A stretch of 64,000 nucleotides of DNA from CBDBND01 sp965207985 (GCA_965207985.1 CBDBND010000034.1:186001-250000), one strand, 5' to 3'. Positions 34,627 to 43,709 are shown, counted from the stretch's first letter. Notes: generated by a model not told the origin, from the letters alone. Made by a program: numbers and translations.

Positions 34627-35220
34627 TTAGGTTGGGTCATATCCTGCGTTTTTGAAATAGTTGGCGCATTCATTTGAGGTATAGGTATCGAGGAGTCTGC
34701 CGATGGCGGCTGAGACGGCCTCGACGGTTCGCGGCGCTTCGAGGCGGAGCAGATGCTTGAGCTTGGCGAAGACCTGCTCGATGGGATTGAGGTCGGGGGA
34801 GTACTTGGGCAGGAACAGGAGCCGGGCGCCGGCCTGGCGGATGGCCTGTCGCACGGCCTTGGACTTGTGAGAGCCGAGGTTGTCCATGATGACGATGTCG
34901 CCGGGCTTGAGGGTTGGGACCAACACGTCCTGCACATAGATGCGGAAGCGCTCGCCGTTGATCGGCCCGTCGACGAGCCAGGGCGCATCGATTCGGTCGT
35001 GGCGCAGCGCGGCGAGGAAGGTCGCGGTGTGCCAGCGGCCATGTGGCGCCTCGCCGATCAGTCGCGCGCCCTTTGACCCCCAGCCCCGCAGGGGCGCCAT
35101 GTTGGTCCTGGTCCAGGTCTCGTCGATGAACACCAGGCGCGTCGGGTCAACCCGGTCGCGGTACTTCAACCACTGAGCGCGGCGGCGCGCCACGTCACGG
35201 CGCCGACGCTCGCCAGCCAC
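34627..35220 (-). CDS. IS630 transposase, second frame (DDE domain), copy 2
   Basis: Same 197-codon frame as in copy 1, with the DDE blocks VFIDETWTRTNM, VIMDNLGSHKS and YSPDLNPIEQVFAKLK. Presumably expressed only by fusion with the upstream frame through the A8 run at 35226-35233 on the minus strand. Confidence 0.9.
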   Translation of the reverse strand: MAGERRRRDVARRRAQWLKYRDRVDPTRLVFIDETWTRTNMAPLRGWGSKGARLIGEAPHGRWHTATFLAALRHDRIDAPWLVDGPINGERFRIYVQDVLVPTLKPGDIVIMDNLGSHKSKAVRQAIRQAGARLLFLPKYSPDLNPIEQVFAKLKHLLRLEAPRTVEAVSAAIGRLLDTYTSNECANYFKNAGYDPT

Positions 35221-35572
35221 CAGCGTTTTTTTTATAGCTCAGGCCCTGCTCGTGAACGAAGGTCCAGACCGAACGGTAGTCCACCTTCAGGCCCCGATCC
35301 GCCAGCTCCCCGACAAGCCCATGAAGCGTGAAATCCCCCCGCGCCACCCGGTCCCGCAACCAGCGCTCGTGCGCCCCCCGGATCGCACGCGGCTTGTAAC
35401 CGCCCATCCGGCCCGGCGCCGCGCTGCCCGTCCGCCGGTAGCGCGCCAGCCAGGCAACCGCCGTGCTCTCGCCGATCCCGAAATGCCGCGCCGCCGCCCG
35501 GCACGACATCCCGTCGCGCGACACAGCCGAAATAACCCGTTCTCGAAGATCAAGGGAATAAGCTCTTGCCAT
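35195..35572 (-). CDS. IS630 transposase, first frame (DNA-binding), copy 2
   Basis: From ATG 35572, identical to copy 1 (MARAYSLDLRERVISAV, helix-turn-helix CRAAARHFGIGESTAVAWL). In this copy the open frame also reads through from the disrupted host gene upstream without a stop, so a host-transposase fusion of 336 codons could be made; this is a consequence of the insertion and not a natural fusion. Confidence 0.88.
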   Translation of the reverse strand: MARAYSLDLRERVISAVSRDGMSCRAAARHFGIGESTAVAWLARYRRTGSAAPGRMGGYKPRAIRGAHERWLRDRVARGDFTLHGLVGELADRGLKVDYRSVWTFVHEQGLSYKKNAGGWRASAP

Positions 35573-35665
35573 CCTTGCTGGCCTCCTTACCCAGCAAGAA
35601 TCTTGAATCAGAAATCGAAAAGCTTGTGAATCCCTAAAATGACTCCGTCTAATCACATAAAGCTC

Positions 35666-36205
35666 TAGTGCTCCGGTGAGACTTGCCAATTTACGGTCAG
35701 CGACCCACTTGAGAACCCAGCCAAACAAGGCGCCGAATATGGTTCCGATAACCACCATGGACCATCCGGCCAAATCGGCCATGATGAAAAACGCTGAGAC
35801 AAAAAAGGCCAGGAGCACGCCCATAAACAGTGATGCCAAAGCCAGCGGGACTTCGCGCGCACCAATTTTGCTCCATCGGAGAAACCGCCACGGTCTCACC
35901 GAACTCTTGAGCGCAGGCGCGGTTGGATTGCTGATCCATTTGACACCCAGACGTTTGGCTTCTGCGATTGCTGACGAAAGGTCTTCACCCGAACGTATCG
36001 GAGCTGCACCAATGACCTTATAGGACTTGTTGCCACTGGCTTGCCTTAACACCAGGAGATGCGCTGTGACCAAATCCTTGGCAATGATGTAGATGGCATC
36101 GTCGTCGTGGCTTCTGGCTAGCCACCAGGTTTCATGATCGGCATTCTCCCAAATGAGGTATGCCGCACTGACCTCCTCAGACAGCTGGTCGGTTGCGTCA
36201 GCCAT
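35666..36205 (-). pseudogene. Membrane protein of unknown function, N-terminal part, interrupted by IS630
   Basis: 180 codons from ATG 36205. Residues 1-100 are soluble (AYLIWENADHETWWLARSHD, IYIIAKDLVTAHLLVLRQAS, AIAEAKRLGVKWISNP). Then come two membrane helices, VPLALASLFMGVLLAFFVSAFFIMADL and WSMVVIGTIFGALFGWVLKW, before the IS630 junction. With the fragment at 34528-34611 the original protein had 207 residues and a third helix at its end. No family is recognised. It lies 32 bp downstream of the histidine kinase gene, so it could have been co-transcribed. Confidence 0.85.
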
Positions 36206-36237
36206 GATGACTGCGTAGAGAAATTGCGTCGTTTAGA

Positions 36238-37785
36238 TCATGCTCTGGGAAGCGTGAAGAACACACTGCAACCATTACCGGGGTCAGAGTCCGCCCAAAG
36301 GGTGCCGCCATGACGTTTAACAAGATTGTGGCAAATACGTAATCCAAGACCTGATCCCGTTTCTCCGCTGGTACCAGCGGTTGTTTGCATGCGCCGGCCG
36401 TTGATAAAAGCGCTGATTTTTTCCGGATCCATTCCCACACCCGTATCAGCGACAGTGATAAGAATATAGTTGATCTGCTCTTCATAGAGTATTGCGGAAA
36501 CCGTAATCTTATCGCCCGACTCACAGAATTTTATGGCGTTGTTGATCACATTGCGAAAAATGGTCAGCACCATATCGCGATCGGCTTTGACCTTGTGATC
36601 ATCAATTGCGGAATCAATGTGCACGCCCTTTTCCCGTGCAAGTGTCGCAAGGGGTTGAAGACTGGCATTGAGGGATTCGGCAAGGCTGATGTCTATTGGC
36701 CGGTATGGGAGGTCCGCGCTTTCCACCGCTGCCCAGGCCAACAACGTGTCTAAGAGAGCGGTCGTGTTCTCTGCCGCTTCGAGAATGAGAGCCGCATACT
36801 CTTGTACCTTTTCCGGTGACAGTGAAATTGTTGGGCTGGATAGCAGCGAAGCAAAACCCATGATGTTATTGAATGGGCTTTTGAGATCATGGCCGATAAT
36901 GGAAAACAGCTGATCTTTCGCATCAACCAAAACTTCAAGTTCCTGGCGCGCCTTCTCGAGTTCTGCCTCTCGCCTCTTGGTATCCGTCACATCCTGAACC
37001 GTTGCGATGTACCGGGTTAGCGCACCCTTTTCGTCTGTTAGCGGTTCACCAATCTCTCTGTAGCAACGAGTTTCTTGTCCGGAAGACTTTCTGTATTCGA
37101 TTTCGTAGGATTTCGCGTCGGCAATACCATCACTCACCGTATCGCTGTATGTCTGCCGGTCGTCTTCATGAATAAACTCCGAAAACGCAGCCGGATTGTT
37201 GACGTGGTTCAAGAGATGGGCTTGATCTACATCGAACATTCGCCCGAGCTGCTCTGAGCAAAAGGCAAGGCATGATTGATCCGGATCCCAAACCCACAGA
37301 CCGAGGTTTGAAACGCGCGCAGCCAGATCAAGCATCTCTTTTTGATCGCGGATCGCCTGCAGTGTCTTGAACGCATCAGTAACGTCCGTGATGACACCGA
37401 ACACAGCAACCACTGTACCGGCGGAATCCGTTTCCGGCTGGCCTTTTGCGATGATGTTTCTAGTAGCGCCGGCAGGGGTAAGGATCCGGGCATCCAATTC
37501 AAAGCTTTCATCATTTTTACTGGCGTGGCCGAACTGATTAGAGACCCGGCTCCGATCATCATTGTGAATAGCAGCGAGAAAGGACTCGAACGTCGGTGTG
37601 TGAGATTCAGGGTCGCAACCGAAAATCCGATAAACTTGGTCAGACCACGTCACCACATTGGACTGGATATGCCAGTACCAATGCCCCATGTTGCCGACCG
37701 ACTCTGCAAGAGAGAGGAGTTGCGCGTCGTCCTGGAGCCCAGAGTCTGAACCGGACATATGTGCTGTCACTGTTTCCATCAGCAT
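36238..37785 (-). CDS. PAS-domain sensor histidine kinase
   Basis: 515 residues from the ATG at 37785; the open frame extends to a TTG at 37884 but the extra 33 residues have no clear ribosome site. There are two PAS domains (MGHWYWHIQSNVVTWSDQVY...VFGVITDVTDA and LGLWVWDPDQSCLAFCSEQL...IATVQDVTDTKRREAELEK). A HisKA dimerisation domain has the phospho-acceptor in FSIIGHDLKSPFNNIMGFAS. The HATPase domain has NVINNAIKFC, ITVADTGVGM and GSGLGLRICHNLVKRHGG. No membrane helix, so it senses a cytoplasmic signal. No response regulator gene is adjacent. Confidence 0.9.
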   Translation of the reverse strand: MLMETVTAHMSGSDSGLQDDAQLLSLAESVGNMGHWYWHIQSNVVTWSDQVYRIFGCDPESHTPTFESFLAAIHNDDRSRVSNQFGHASKNDESFELDARILTPAGATRNIIAKGQPETDSAGTVVAVFGVITDVTDAFKTLQAIRDQKEMLDLAARVSNLGLWVWDPDQSCLAFCSEQLGRMFDVDQAHLLNHVNNPAAFSEFIHEDDRQTYSDTVSDGIADAKSYEIEYRKSSGQETRCYREIGEPLTDEKGALTRYIATVQDVTDTKRREAELEKARQELEVLVDAKDQLFSIIGHDLKSPFNNIMGFASLLSSPTISLSPEKVQEYAALILEAAENTTALLDTLLAWAAVESADLPYRPIDISLAESLNASLQPLATLAREKGVHIDSAIDDHKVKADRDMVLTIFRNVINNAIKFCESGDKITVSAILYEEQINYILITVADTGVGMDPEKISAFINGRRMQTTAGTSGETGSGLGLRICHNLVKRHGGTLWADSDPGNGCSVFFTLPRA

Positions 37786-37955
37786 GCCGTCTTGGACCCA
37801 CCCCCGGGTGCACGCCTCATGTAGTTTGGACTCAAAATAAGTTATGCGACCCCTAACGTCCACCAAAAAGTTTGTCCAATCCAATACTAAACCAAAAAGT
37901 GTAATTAAGGGCTTTGGCTAACAGGACGAAGACCGCTCAATAAAGGCGAGCTGAC

Positions 37956-38345
37956 TTGGATACATATTATAAATCAATGACTTGGAGGATTTCAGCCATA
38001 GCCTGGGCAGCCGCCATCGGCGTCGTGTCTTTGCTTCCCGCCGAACGGGCCCTGGTCAGCGGACTGTGGGATAAACTGGAGCATGCCGCCGCCTTTGCCG
38101 TGCTGGCCGTCTTCATCAGATTGGCGTGGCGGCGTATACACAGCCTTGCCATCTTTTTCATGGTGACGATCTACGGTGGCCTTATTGAACTGGCCCAGTT
38201 TTTTTCACCGGGCCGTTTTCCCGATCCCTGGGACGGTCTCGCCAACGCCGTAGGCGGTCTGTGTGCGCTGATGATTGTTCACCTTTGGCTTGGTCTACAG
38301 CCGTCTCGTAATGATCAAAACGTCATTTCAAGCGGGTCAGAATAG
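37956..38345 (+). CDS. VanZ-like membrane protein
   Basis: 129 residues. A TTG start at 37956 is favoured by AAAGG 8-12 bases upstream; ATG 37977 is the alternative. VanZ-type features: four predicted helices, the DKLEHAAAFAVLAVF motif after the first helix, YGGLIELAQFFSPGRFPDPWDGLANAVGGL around the third. VanZ relatives affect teicoplanin sensitivity in Gram-positives; the role in proteobacteria is not known. Divergent from the histidine kinase gene. Confidence 0.8.
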   Translation: MDTYYKSMTWRISAIAWAAAIGVVSLLPAERALVSGLWDKLEHAAAFAVLAVFIRLAWRRIHSLAIFFMVTIYGGLIELAQFFSPGRFPDPWDGLANAVGGLCALMIVHLWLGLQPSRNDQNVISSGSE

Positions 38346-38460
38346 GTGCCTGTATGGACCAATGTGGACCTCTTGCACGCCCGGATCAGGCCTGTTACAA
38401 CCCCGCTCCTTCCGCAGGACACTGTCCTTTTTTGGCTGTGAGCGCGGGTGCACACCATGT

Positions 38461-38537
<77 letters not shown>

Positions 38538-38545
38538 CTTGTGTT

Positions 38546-38577
38546 AGGGCTTGAGCTCGAAGGCTTAAGCCCTTTTT
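38546..38577 (+). terminator. Rho-independent terminator of tRNA-Asp
   Basis: AGGGCTT (38546-38552) pairs with AAGCCCT (38567-38573), followed by TTTT. It is 8 bp downstream of the tRNA and ends before the thiolase gene. Confidence 0.8.
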
Positions 38578-38615
38578 CTGTGCTTACGTGTTGAGACACC
38601 GATTAGGAGACCGGC

Positions 38616-39815
38616 ATGCAAAACGGCCGAGATGTTGTCATCGTGTCTGGGGTGCGCACCGCCATTGGCGCTTTCGGCGGAAGTTTGAAGGACCACCCGC
38701 CGACGGCCCTTGGTGCTGTGTGTGTGCGGGAAGCTGTTTCGCGAGCAGATATTGATCCTAAGACTGTTGAGTCTTGCGTCTTTGGCAACGTCACTCAAAC
38801 CGACACGCGGGATCCCTATCTCGCCCGGGTGGCGGCGATTGAGGGCGGCCTCCCCATCGAAACGTCTGCCGTTACGGTTAATCGGCTTTGCGGCAGCGGT
38901 TTTCAGGCCATTGTTTCTGCGGCCCAACAGATCCTTCTTGGAGACGTCGACACTGCTATCGCCGGCGGAGCGGAGAGCATGAGCCGGTCTCCCTACCTGG
39001 TGCCGGCGCAACGCTGGGGACAGAAGATGGGCGACGCCGCCATGATCGATACCTTGCTGGGGTCCCTTAACGATCCCTTCGGCAACGGCCACATGGGTAT
39101 TACGGCCGAAAATGTCGCCGCAAAATGGAAGATCGACCGCCAAACCCAAGACAACTACGCCATGGAAAGCCAACAGCGAGCAGCCAAAGCGCAGGCCGAT
39201 GGACGGTTCAAAGAACAAATCCTTGCCATCGACGTGAAACAGAAGCGCGAAACGGTTCCCTTCACAGAGGATGAATACATTCGCGCCAATGTCACCATGG
39301 ACGGTCTGTCGGGATTAAGACCGGCCTTTAAGGAAGGCGGGTCGGTCACGCCGGGCAATGCGTCAGGCATCAACGACGGGGCGGCAGCTTTGGTGCTCAT
39401 GGAAAGTAAGACTGCGGAGAAACAGGGTGTCACACCGATGGCGCGCCTGGTCGGCTATGCCCACGCTGCCGTTGATCCCTCCGAGATGGGCATCGGACCC
39501 GTCCCGGCAGTGAAACGCTTGCTGGACCGCACAGGTCTCACCATCGACGACATGGATATCATCGAGTCCAACGAGGCGTTTGCGGCGCAGGCGTGTGCCG
39601 TAGCCCAGGAACTTGGCTTTCCTTCCGACAAGACCAACCCTAATGGAGGCGCCATCGCGCTAGGCCATCCGGTCGGCGCCACCGGAGCCATCCTGACCAT
39701 CAAGGCGATGTATGAGTTGCGCCGCACCAACGGCCGTTACGCTCTTATCACCATGTGCATCGGCGGCGGTCAGGGCATTGCCGGCATTATTGAAAACTTA
39801 AACGCGGCGACTTGA
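38616..39815 (+). CDS. Thiolase (acetyl-CoA C-acyltransferase)
   Basis: 399 residues of the thiolase superfamily: VVIVSGVRTAIGAFGGSLKD at the start, the nucleophilic Cys in VNRLCGSGFQAIVSAAQQI, ESMSRSPYLVP, NASGINDGAAALVLM, NEAFAAQACAVAQEL, GGAIALGHPVGATGA and the second Cys in MCIGGGQG. It could condense two acetyl-CoA (PhaA/AtoB direction) or cleave 3-ketoacyl-CoA (FadA/BktB direction). A beta-oxidation operon without its own thiolase lies 4 kb away (43710-48416), so it may complete that pathway. The gene symbol cannot be fixed from sequence alone. Confidence 0.92.
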   Translation: MQNGRDVVIVSGVRTAIGAFGGSLKDHPPTALGAVCVREAVSRADIDPKTVESCVFGNVTQTDTRDPYLARVAAIEGGLPIETSAVTVNRLCGSGFQAIVSAAQQILLGDVDTAIAGGAESMSRSPYLVPAQRWGQKMGDAAMIDTLLGSLNDPFGNGHMGITAENVAAKWKIDRQTQDNYAMESQQRAAKAQADGRFKEQILAIDVKQKRETVPFTEDEYIRANVTMDGLSGLRPAFKEGGSVTPGNASGINDGAAALVLMESKTAEKQGVTPMARLVGYAHAAVDPSEMGIGPVPAVKRLLDRTGLTIDDMDIIESNEAFAAQACAVAQELGFPSDKTNPNGGAIALGHPVGATGAILTIKAMYELRRTNGRYALITMCIGGGQGIAGIIENLNAAT

Positions 39816-39822
39816 GGTCCGC

Positions 39823-40722
39823 TCAATGCTGACGCCGCTGGGGGAGAAAGCCAGTCGCCAGGAATAGGACGATGAACACGGCCAGCACCGTCCACATGGA
39901 CGCTGAATATTCCAGTGGCTTGAGCCACACCTCATCGTAAAAGCCGTAGCGGGGCGCAAGCTCGCCAAAGGGAATCCAGAAGATCGCCTTGGTCGGGATG
40001 GCATAGCGAATCGCCGCCATAACCCGGGTGAATTTCATCAAACGCCAGAGCAGATAGCATCCCCAAACGGCAAGAAGCACCGCAATCCCATAGGTCACGA
40101 CATGGTCGTATCCGAGGAACCGGGCATCACCCAGGAACAGTGACGCGCCGTAAAAGAACCAGGTTATGTAGAGGGTTTCGAGAAACGTAATGCGGCAGAA
40201 ATTACGGCCTTGGCCTGAGTCAGGTTCACCGAGATTGAGCCGGCCTGTTTTCTGTATCCAGCGAAAGGCGTTGCAGCGGCTGTTCTTGTTGAAAACAAAA
40301 AACATCAGGGTCGCGACACAAATCCCGAAGGACCCTTGAATGTAGAGAAGATGCGCAGGCCATTTCACACCGGGCGCCACCTCGGGCATGGGCAGACCCA
40401 AGGACACTTCGTTGAACTTGAAGGAGTAGGAGGCCCAGCCGACCCAGATCAGCATACCGGCCAGAAACCCAAGTAAGGTCCCACTCACCTCTTCGTTTCG
40501 CCGCGTTCCGATCAACAGAAGGATGGCCGCAACCAAACCTATGCTGAGAAAAAGCCCGCCCGCATTTTCATAGCCAATGAGATCTCTGACGGCGATGACA
40601 AAGGCATGGGCCAAAGGCAAAGCGAGCAGAACCGCAAAAAACGCGATGATGCCGATAAAAGGCGGCCTGTAATACCGCTTCCATAGGCCCGACTTGGGGC
40701 CTGGTGCGACGGCGTCGGTCAT
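39823..40722 (-). CDS. Integral membrane protein of unknown function
   Basis: 299 residues with about seven membrane helices, for example FIGIIAFFAVLLALPLAHAF, GLFLSIGLVAAILLLIG, LLGFLAGMLIWVGWASYSF, GSFGICVATLMFFVF, LETLYITWFFYGASLFLGD, YGIAVLLAVWGCYLLW and MWTVLAVFIVLFLATGF. The loop with NKNSRCNAFRWIQKTGRLNL and the aromatic FKFNEVSLGLP region are distinctive. No family is recognised. 16 bp downstream of the exported Rossmann gene on the same strand, hence the last gene of a three-gene operon (41482-42204, 40739-41482, this gene). Confidence 0.75.
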   Translation of the reverse strand: MTDAVAPGPKSGLWKRYYRPPFIGIIAFFAVLLALPLAHAFVIAVRDLIGYENAGGLFLSIGLVAAILLLIGTRRNEEVSGTLLGFLAGMLIWVGWASYSFKFNEVSLGLPMPEVAPGVKWPAHLLYIQGSFGICVATLMFFVFNKNSRCNAFRWIQKTGRLNLGEPDSGQGRNFCRITFLETLYITWFFYGASLFLGDARFLGYDHVVTYGIAVLLAVWGCYLLWRLMKFTRVMAAIRYAIPTKAIFWIPFGELAPRYGFYDEVWLKPLEYSASMWTVLAVFIVLFLATGFLPQRRQH

Positions 40723-40738
40723 AAGCTTGGCTTAAATA

Positions 40739-41482
40739 TTACTCTGGAAACACATGATAGATGGTATTGGCCGAGTCTGGATTGTCAAACGCCAGAACGA
40801 GCTGCCGGGCCACTTCGGCGCGTGGAATCCGCCCCCACTTGAAACTCTGCTGGTCATCATCCAGGACACCCGTTCCTGTGGGCGGCCCATCGCCGAGACC
40901 ACCCGGCCGGATAATGGTGTAATTCAGCCCGCTGTTGATGATGTGGTTCTCCGCTTTGGTCTTTCGCTCCAGGGCCGAACCCAAGATCCAGCGCACAAAG
41001 AACGGAATGGCGGAACGGCTTTCCCCCGCGCCAATGGAACTGACCATGAGCATACGGTCGACGCCAGTGGCTTTGGCTGCTTCAGCCACGTTGATGTTAC
41101 CGACGTCGTCCACCGGATTGTCGCCGGTCCGGCTGCCAAGGGAACTAATGACGGCGCGATAAGATCCGGCGTCGAACGCGGCTTTCACTGAGTCGGCTTC
41201 CAAGGCATCGCCGGTATAAAGTTCGACGCCTAAGGGTTCCAACTGGGTGAGGTCGGATGTGGGCCGCACGAAGACTGTGACCTGCTCTCCGCGGCCCGCC
41301 AAGATTTTGACCACCTCCAATCCCGTCGCCCGCGTGCCGCCAAAGACCAAGATTCCCTGCGGCGCTTCTTCAACACTGTCTTCTACAGCCTCTTCAACGG
41401 AAGGCGCGTCTTGGGCAAAAGCGGAACCGGTCAGCAACAAAACCAAACCAAAAGCAACACAACGAAACAGTTTCACTACCAT
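40739..41482 (-). CDS. Exported NAD(P)-binding Rossmann protein (atypical SDR)
   Basis: 247 residues. Residues 1-23 are a Sec signal peptide (LFRCVAFGLVLLLTGSAFAQ). An acidic linker (DAPSVEEAVEDSVEEAP) follows, then the dinucleotide fold GILVFGGTRATGLEVVKILAGRGEQVTVFVRP, YTGDALEADSVKAAF and YTIIRPGGLGDGPPTG. Overall similar to the protein at 7172-7891 (shared VTVFVRPTSDLTQL-like segment). Start and stop are fused to the preceding CpcT-like gene (TAATG), so the two are translationally coupled. Substrate unknown. Confidence 0.8.
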   Translation of the reverse strand: MVVKLFRCVAFGLVLLLTGSAFAQDAPSVEEAVEDSVEEAPQGILVFGGTRATGLEVVKILAGRGEQVTVFVRPTSDLTQLEPLGVELYTGDALEADSVKAAFDAGSYRAVISSLGSRTGDNPVDDVGNINVAEAAKATGVDRMLMVSSIGAGESRSAIPFFVRWILGSALERKTKAENHIINSGLNYTIIRPGGLGDGPPTGTGVLDDDQQSFKWGRIPRAEVARQLVLAFDNPDSANTIYHVFPE

Positions 41483-42204
41483 TATCCTTCGTCTCCCAAT
41501 TCACTGACGCGTTTGAGTTTGTTCATTTCATCGCTTTCCGTACCCCACATGACATTTCCGTCTTCGTCGACAAAGCGGCCGAGAAACCAAAACTCATCCG
41601 GAGTAATGCGGATTTTATCATCGGCAATCATGTCCTTGCCGACGCCGTCGTTGAAAATGCGGCAGGGGCCGAAATCCATCGGACCGGACACCGCCATTCC
41701 TCCCTCCTCCAGGGTGAGTTTGAAATCGCAGTCTTCGCTCCAGGTCATGTCGTCAAGGGTCAATCCCTCGAGCTGAGATGGATCGAGATGTACATTGACG
41801 ATGCTCTCCTCGTTCTTAAAGGACAGCTCTCGCTGATGAACCAAGCCGGTATCAGGATGAACAAAGAAATGGAGAAAGCCTTTGCGCGTCACCCAGTCCG
41901 GATCGTCGGAGCCGTCGATGGACGACTGCTGGTAAATCACCACGCCGTCGAGAAACGGTACGTCAACAGGATAAAACACTTGGTACATGAGCCGGTGCTG
42001 AAGGTTGTCGGGAACCCCGTTCTCAATATCCCTCTCGGCTTGTTCGAAAGAGTCATACCGGCCGTGAATCCAGGACGCCAACGCAGCGAGAATTTTTTCG
42101 TTCTCAGACTCCGTTTGCGCCTCAGCCGGAAAGATCAAATTGAATGTCAGGATCGCCACTGCGATGCCGATGACAAAAAAGAGGATGCGCTTCTTCAGGC
42201 TCAC
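41482..42204 (-). CDS. Exported CpcT/CpeT-like protein
   Basis: 240 residues from GTG 42204, preceded by GGAG at 8 bases; a TTG at 42216 is a weaker choice. Signal peptide: LKKRILFFVIGIAVAILTFN with cleavage near AEAQ. The mature part fits the CpcT/CpeT fold: LAALASWIHGRYDSFEQAERD, MYQVFYPVDVPFLDGVVIYQQSS, WVTRKGFLHFFVHPDTGLV, CDFKLTLEEGGMAVSGPMDFGPCRI. In cyanobacteria such proteins attach bilins to phycobiliproteins; homologues elsewhere, exported as here, have no known role. First gene of the operon with the Rossmann and membrane proteins. Confidence 0.6.
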   Translation of the reverse strand: MSLKKRILFFVIGIAVAILTFNLIFPAEAQTESENEKILAALASWIHGRYDSFEQAERDIENGVPDNLQHRLMYQVFYPVDVPFLDGVVIYQQSSIDGSDDPDWVTRKGFLHFFVHPDTGLVHQRELSFKNEESIVNVHLDPSQLEGLTLDDMTWSEDCDFKLTLEEGGMAVSGPMDFGPCRIFNDGVGKDMIADDKIRITPDEFWFLGRFVDEDGNVMWGTESDEMNKLKRVSELGDEG

Positions 42205-42347
42205 GAGTTGCTCCAAAGCATTCTTGAGTTAGCTTTGGGGCCAAATTCTGGCCATTTGGCACAGCGAAGTCGAGCAGGTCCGTCTTTACGCCTCACTCCG
42301 AATTGTCTAGCTTCTGAAATAGTTTCAATGACTTAGGAGACCGGTCT

Positions 42348-42752
42348 GTGGGCATCGGCAATAATTCTTGGGCACGGGGCATGACCACAGCAGCCGTGCT
42401 TCTGTTTGTCCTGGCTGCCGGGCCGCAAAAAGCCTGGCCGCAGGACGTATCAGAAGACAAGGAACGGAAAACCATCCCCATGCCCATGGACTTGCCGGCC
42501 ATTGCTGAAATTGATGCCTTGGACGAGGAAGATGCGCCAATCCGGCGGTTTTTTCTCACCAGTCAAGGCATGCGCGGACAGATCGTTCCCATAGAAGGCA
42601 CAGAGGGTTGGTTTTGCACCCTCAGTCAAGCCACTCATGTCATGCTTGATTACTGGCCGACGTTGGATCAATGGGTCTTTCAAATCGGATTTTCGGAAGA
42701 CGCGGAACTGACCGCCGGTGGCTTGGCCACCTGTCACCGTCTTGCCACATAA
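42348..42752 (+). CDS. Small secreted protein of unknown function
   Basis: 134 residues from a GTG start at 42348 with AGGAG 8 bases upstream. Signal peptide MTTAAVLLFVLAAGPQKAWP. The mature part has an acidic linker followed by IRRFFLTSQGMRGQIVPIEG and TEGWFCTLSQATHVMLDYWP, ending in GGLATCHRLAT; the two Cys may form a disulfide in the periplasm. No family is recognised. Followed after 16 bp by the Tat-exported Rossmann protein, probably on one transcript; divergent from the CpcT-like operon. Confidence 0.65.
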   Translation: MGIGNNSWARGMTTAAVLLFVLAAGPQKAWPQDVSEDKERKTIPMPMDLPAIAEIDALDEEDAPIRRFFLTSQGMRGQIVPIEGTEGWFCTLSQATHVMLDYWPTLDQWVFQIGFSEDAELTAGGLATCHRLAT

Positions 42753-42768
42753 CAGAATATATCCGCCT

Positions 42769-43566
42769 ATGACCGCGCTTTCAAAAATCACCCGAAGAAC
42801 TTTTCTCGCCAGCGCCACCGGTATGGCGATTTTGCCACGGGGCCTTCGCGCGCAGGGGTCTATTCGGTCAGTGGTGATCGCCGGTGCAAGAGGGCGAACG
42901 GGACGCCTCATCGCTGAAAAGGCACTTGCCGCCGGATACACGGTCCGGGGATTGACCCGAAATCCAGAGCGGGCACGGGAGCAGTATGGAGACGGGATCG
43001 AATGGCTGGCCTGTGACGTCCGCAATCCCAACGACGTTGGCGCGGCCTTACAGAACATGGACGCCGTTTTTTGCGCCATTGGCTATACGGAATTTGCCGG
43101 ACCCAACGGCGCACAGTTTGTTGACTACCTTGGTGTCCGTCATCTTGTAGACGATGCTGTCGAACAGAAAGCCAAACATTTCGTCCTGATATCGTCTGGT
43201 GCATCGGGTTTGGCCCGCGACCACTCCGATTACCCGCAGTTTGGTTATGTCGGCTACTGGAAAACCAAAGCAGAAGACCGCCTCAAAAAAAGCGGCCTGC
43301 CCTACACCATCGTTGGACCGGCAGGCCTTATCGATGAGCCTGGCGGAACCAAGGCCATTCGTATCATGCGGCGGCCGGACTATTTGGCTCTTCCCATGGC
43401 CCGGCGCAACATCGATATCGGAGACGTGGCGACAGTTGCCGTGGCCAGCCTGAACGACCCCGCACTTGAAAACAAAGCCTTTGCCATGTTGAACGGCGAC
43501 GATCCGCCTTCCGACGACTGGCGTCAGACTATCGCGCAATTGGAACCGGAAGCGCCCTGGCGCTAG
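42769..43566 (+). CDS. Tat-exported NAD(P)-binding Rossmann protein
   Basis: 265 residues from ATG 42769; the frame is open further upstream but that part overlaps the previous gene. Tat signal: ITRRTFLASATGMAILPRGLRAQ. The mature part is an NmrA/SDR-a fold: VVIAGARGRTGRLIAEKALAAGYTVRGLTRNPE, WLACDVRNPNDVGAALQNMDAVFCAIG, FVLISSGASGLA and YTIVGPAGLIDEPGG. Export through Tat fits a protein that binds its dinucleotide in the cytoplasm before transport. Third exported Rossmann protein of the window. Confidence 0.82.
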   Translation: MTALSKITRRTFLASATGMAILPRGLRAQGSIRSVVIAGARGRTGRLIAEKALAAGYTVRGLTRNPERAREQYGDGIEWLACDVRNPNDVGAALQNMDAVFCAIGYTEFAGPNGAQFVDYLGVRHLVDDAVEQKAKHFVLISSGASGLARDHSDYPQFGYVGYWKTKAEDRLKKSGLPYTIVGPAGLIDEPGGTKAIRIMRRPDYLALPMARRNIDIGDVATVAVASLNDPALENKAFAMLNGDDPPSDDWRQTIAQLEPEAPWR

Positions 43567-43593
43567 GCCGTTTTCAATGACATCAAATTTCTT

Positions 43594-43692
43594 TTACTGG
43601 GTAAGGGCCTGATAGGTCAGGGTCCGCATATCGTCACGAAAAATGGATTCCATCTTTCTTTCCCGTTCTTCAGCGCGATCGTAACACGGCAT
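43594..43692 (-). CDS. Possible 32-residue protein (MPCYD-type)
   Basis: A short frame, ATG 43692 to TAA 43594, 17 bp downstream of the acyl-CoA dehydrogenase gene. It begins MPCYDRAEERERKMESIF and ends in TYQALTQ. Small proteins beginning MPCYD with charged helices occur, as I recall, in many bacteria and phages without known function. Charged, helical composition and the position right behind an operon argue for a gene. The lack of a clear ribosome site argues against. Confidence 0.4.
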   Translation of the reverse strand: MPCYDRAEERERKMESIFRDDMRTLTYQALTQ

Positions 43693-43709
43693 CGAGAGGT
43701 TATGAAAAC

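Larger units (their letters stand above)
34614..35665 (-). mobile_element. IS630-family element, copy 2 (uninterrupted)
   Basis: 1052 bp flanked by TA (34612-34613 and 35666-35667), ends GAGCGGTATG and CATAAAGCTC. Sequence identical, as far as compared, to copy 1 at 10977-12857 without its nested element. Inserted in a membrane-protein gene. Confidence 0.95.
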
